A stretch of DNA of 13,539 bases from Gammaproteobacteria bacterium (GTDB lineage: Bacteria > Pseudomonadota > Gammaproteobacteria > PS1 > Pseudothioglobaceae), in NCBI GenBank assembly GCA_015658965.1, contig DQNX01000113.1, forward strand, positions 1-13,539, in the 5' to 3' direction. The translations under genes and the position numbers were made by a program. How positions within the stretch are numbered: position 1 is the stretch's first letter; the number at the start of each line of letters is the position of its first letter. Below, in pieces: positions 12,134 to 13,539 of the stretch. The notes beneath the pieces were generated by a model, which was not told where the DNA came from, ran no database searches, and was given only the letters and a program-made list of their open reading frames with translations.

Positions 12134-13539
12134 TTATTTTTTTCTCAATCTTGCTGCATTAGCAATCACAATGATTGAGCTGATCGGCATCACAATCGCG
12201 GCAAATAATGGGGTGACCTTGGCCATCATTGCTAACGGCACCATCAGAGCGTTATAAGATAGGGCAAAAATAATGTTTTGCTTAATGGTATTTTGCGTAC
12301 GTTTTGAGAGCTCAACAGCCTCAACAATGGGCATGAGTGTTGTCTTTAAAACCACCATATCAGCACTGGCAACGGACACATCAGCCCCTGATCCAATCGC
12401 AATACTGGCATCTGCTTGCGTGAGTGCCGGCGCATCGTTAATACCATCGCCCACCATCAACACCAAGCCATCTTGCTGCAGGGTTTTAATGTGTTTGGCT
12501 TTATCGTTTGGCAATACGCCAGCAATCACTTGTTCAATGCCCACGGTTTGAGCAACCGATGCTGCTACTTGGTTGCTGTCGCCACTGAGCATGGTAATGG
12601 TTTTTCCCATGGCTTGCAACTGAGTAACCACTGCTTCCGCATCCTCTTTAATGAGATCACTCAGTGTTATAAAACCCAAAAGGGTTTGTTCGTCGGCACA
12701 CCAAACACAGCTATGGCCTTGCTGCTCTAAGGCGTTGGCTTGCTCGATTAGGCCAATGTCATTACGATCTGACAGGTAGCGCAGACTGCCCACCCAATAA
12801 CGCTTCTCATCAACAATCGCAGATACCCCCAAACCTGGGGAAATTTTAAATTCGCTGGCGGTTTTATCTATGTCTGCCTCAATAGCATGGTGAACAATCG
12901 CTCTAGCCAAAGGGTGTTCAGAATGCTTTTCAATGGCACTGATGATGCTAAGTAGCGCATTGTGGTCCATCTCACTAATCACCTTACCTACTTGAGGCAA
13001 ACCCAAAGTTAGTGTGCCGGTTTTATCAAATACCACGTGTTTGACTTTGCTTAATACCTCAAACGCATCTCCGTTTTTAATGAGTATATTGCGTTTTGCC
13101 GCCGCCCCACTGGCAACGGCAATGCTCATCGGTGTGGCCAATCCAAAGGCGCAGGGACAAGTGATAATCAACACACTGGTTGCACTGAGCAATGCCAAAT
13201 CGAAATCAACGTTCGACCAATAAATAAATGTTGCGCTGGCCAGTAACAAGGTGGTCCAAACAAAATAAGGGATGATGCGATCAATCGTGCAAACAATACG
13301 ACTTTTGCTGGCTCGAGTATTCTCTACTAAATCAACAATCTGAGCGAGTGCTGATTGCTTGCTTAGCTGTGTAACTTCAACCTCAAAACTGCCATTAATA
13401 TTAAGCGTGCCAGCAAATACATCGTCATTTACACGCTTACTTATTGGCATTGATTCTCCACTCAACAATGACTCATCAACCTCGCCAGAACCTAAACGAA
13501 CTGTCCCATCAATAGCAATACGCTCGCCCGGTTTGATTA
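12134..13539 (-). CDS. Copper-type P1B ATPase, C-terminal part (cut by window edge)
   Basis: Membrane pump driven by ATP, most likely for Cu(+). About 467 C-terminal residues are visible; the frame stays open to 13539, and the metal-binding N-terminus and first membrane helices lie outside. Motifs, numbered from the first visible residue: actuator loop IKPGERIAIDG then SGES (26-29, usually TGES), metal-binding CPC (127-129), phosphorylation site DKTGTLT (171-177), HP motif SEHP (208-209 for HP), and hinge VGDGINDAPAL (362-372). The last helices carry a Tyr-Asn pair (428-429) and M-x-x-SS (450-454), the copper-site residues of the CopA and CcoI groups. The short tail NAARLRKK and compact end suggest the CcoI/FixI (cbb3-oxidase copper supply) type as an alternative to an export CopA, but no ccoS follows. 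rpmE lies 63 bp downstream. Confidence 0.92.
   Translation of the reverse strand, partial: IKPGERIAIDGTVRLGSGEVDESLLSGESMPISKRVNDDVFAGTLNINGSFEVEVTQLSKQSALAQIVDLVENTRASKSRIVCTIDRIIPYFVWTTLLLASATFIYWSNVDFDLALLSATSVLIITCPCAFGLATPMSIAVASGAAAKRNILIKNGDAFEVLSKVKHVVFDKTGTLTLGLPQVGKVISEMDHNALLSIISAIEKHSEHPLARAIVHHAIEADIDKTASEFKISPGLGVSAIVDEKRYWVGSLRYLSDRNDIGLIEQANALEQQGHSCVWCADEQTLLGFITLSDLIKEDAEAVVTQLQAMGKTITMLSGDSNQVAASVAQTVGIEQVIAGVLPNDKAKHIKTLQQDGLVLMVGDGINDAPALTQADASIAIGSGADVSVASADMVVLKTTLMPIVEAVELSKRTQNTIKQNIIFALSYNALMVPLAMMAKVTPLFAAIVMPISSIIVIANAARLRKK

Noticed and set aside
1..13539. tRNA, rRNA, CRISPR, insertion-sequence or prophage signals
   Set aside because: Reading all gaps on both strands showed no cloverleaf, no regularly spaced repeats, no transposase and no terminal inverted repeats.

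Overview
The window is about 13.5 kb of an AT-rich proteobacterial chromosome. It is mostly housekeeping genes, with one accessory cassette in the middle. The closest protein resemblances I can recall (Mfd, a YceF-type Maf protein, the SlpA/FkpB-IspH gene pair, AccD beside TrpA) point to Gammaproteobacteria. The low GC, together with the hemE-trpA-accD-fkpB-ispH order, would suit the SUP05/Thioglobus sulfur-oxidiser group. That placement is inference: no marker here proves it.

Layout, left to right. 1-230 (minus): the N-terminal part of dihydrofolate reductase (folA), cut by the window edge. 286-4316 (plus): yceF-type Maf nucleotide pyrophosphatase, then full-length mfd, 2 bp apart. 4308-6155 (minus): a four-gene cassette of unrecognised function. 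It holds two small winged-helix proteins that are paralogues of each other, followed by two multi-pass membrane proteins that are also paralogues of each other and look like free-standing MASE1-type sensory membrane domains. 6156-6369: a 214-bp intergenic stretch with repeated ACATATA palindromes, outward-facing TATAAT boxes and a structured, T-tract-terminated segment that may encode a small RNA. 6370-6630 (plus): a broken gene for the nucleoid protein HU. 6657-6682: a bidirectional terminator. 6716-11741 (minus): a run of core metabolic genes transcribed hemE, trpA, accD, fkpB, ispH, with a PfkB-family kinase after a 69-bp gap. 11815-11841: a terminator. 11858-12070 (minus): rpmE (ribosomal protein L31, zinc type). 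12134-13539 (minus): the C-terminal two thirds of a copper-type P1B ATPase, cut by the window edge.

Functionally, the minus-strand run joins haem synthesis (HemE), tryptophan synthesis (TrpA without TrpB beside it), fatty-acid synthesis (AccD), a peptidyl-prolyl isomerase (FkpB) and isoprenoid synthesis (IspH). Junctions of 2 bp, 17 bp, an 8-bp overlap and a 4-bp overlap suggest one message with translational coupling. The central cassette is the main item of interest. A regulator pair and a membrane-sensor-like pair, each apparently produced by tandem duplication, lie between mfd and a decayed HU gene and have an operator-like array upstream.

No tRNA, rRNA, CRISPR array, insertion sequence or attachment site was seen. 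No gene-free stretch exceeds 300 bases.
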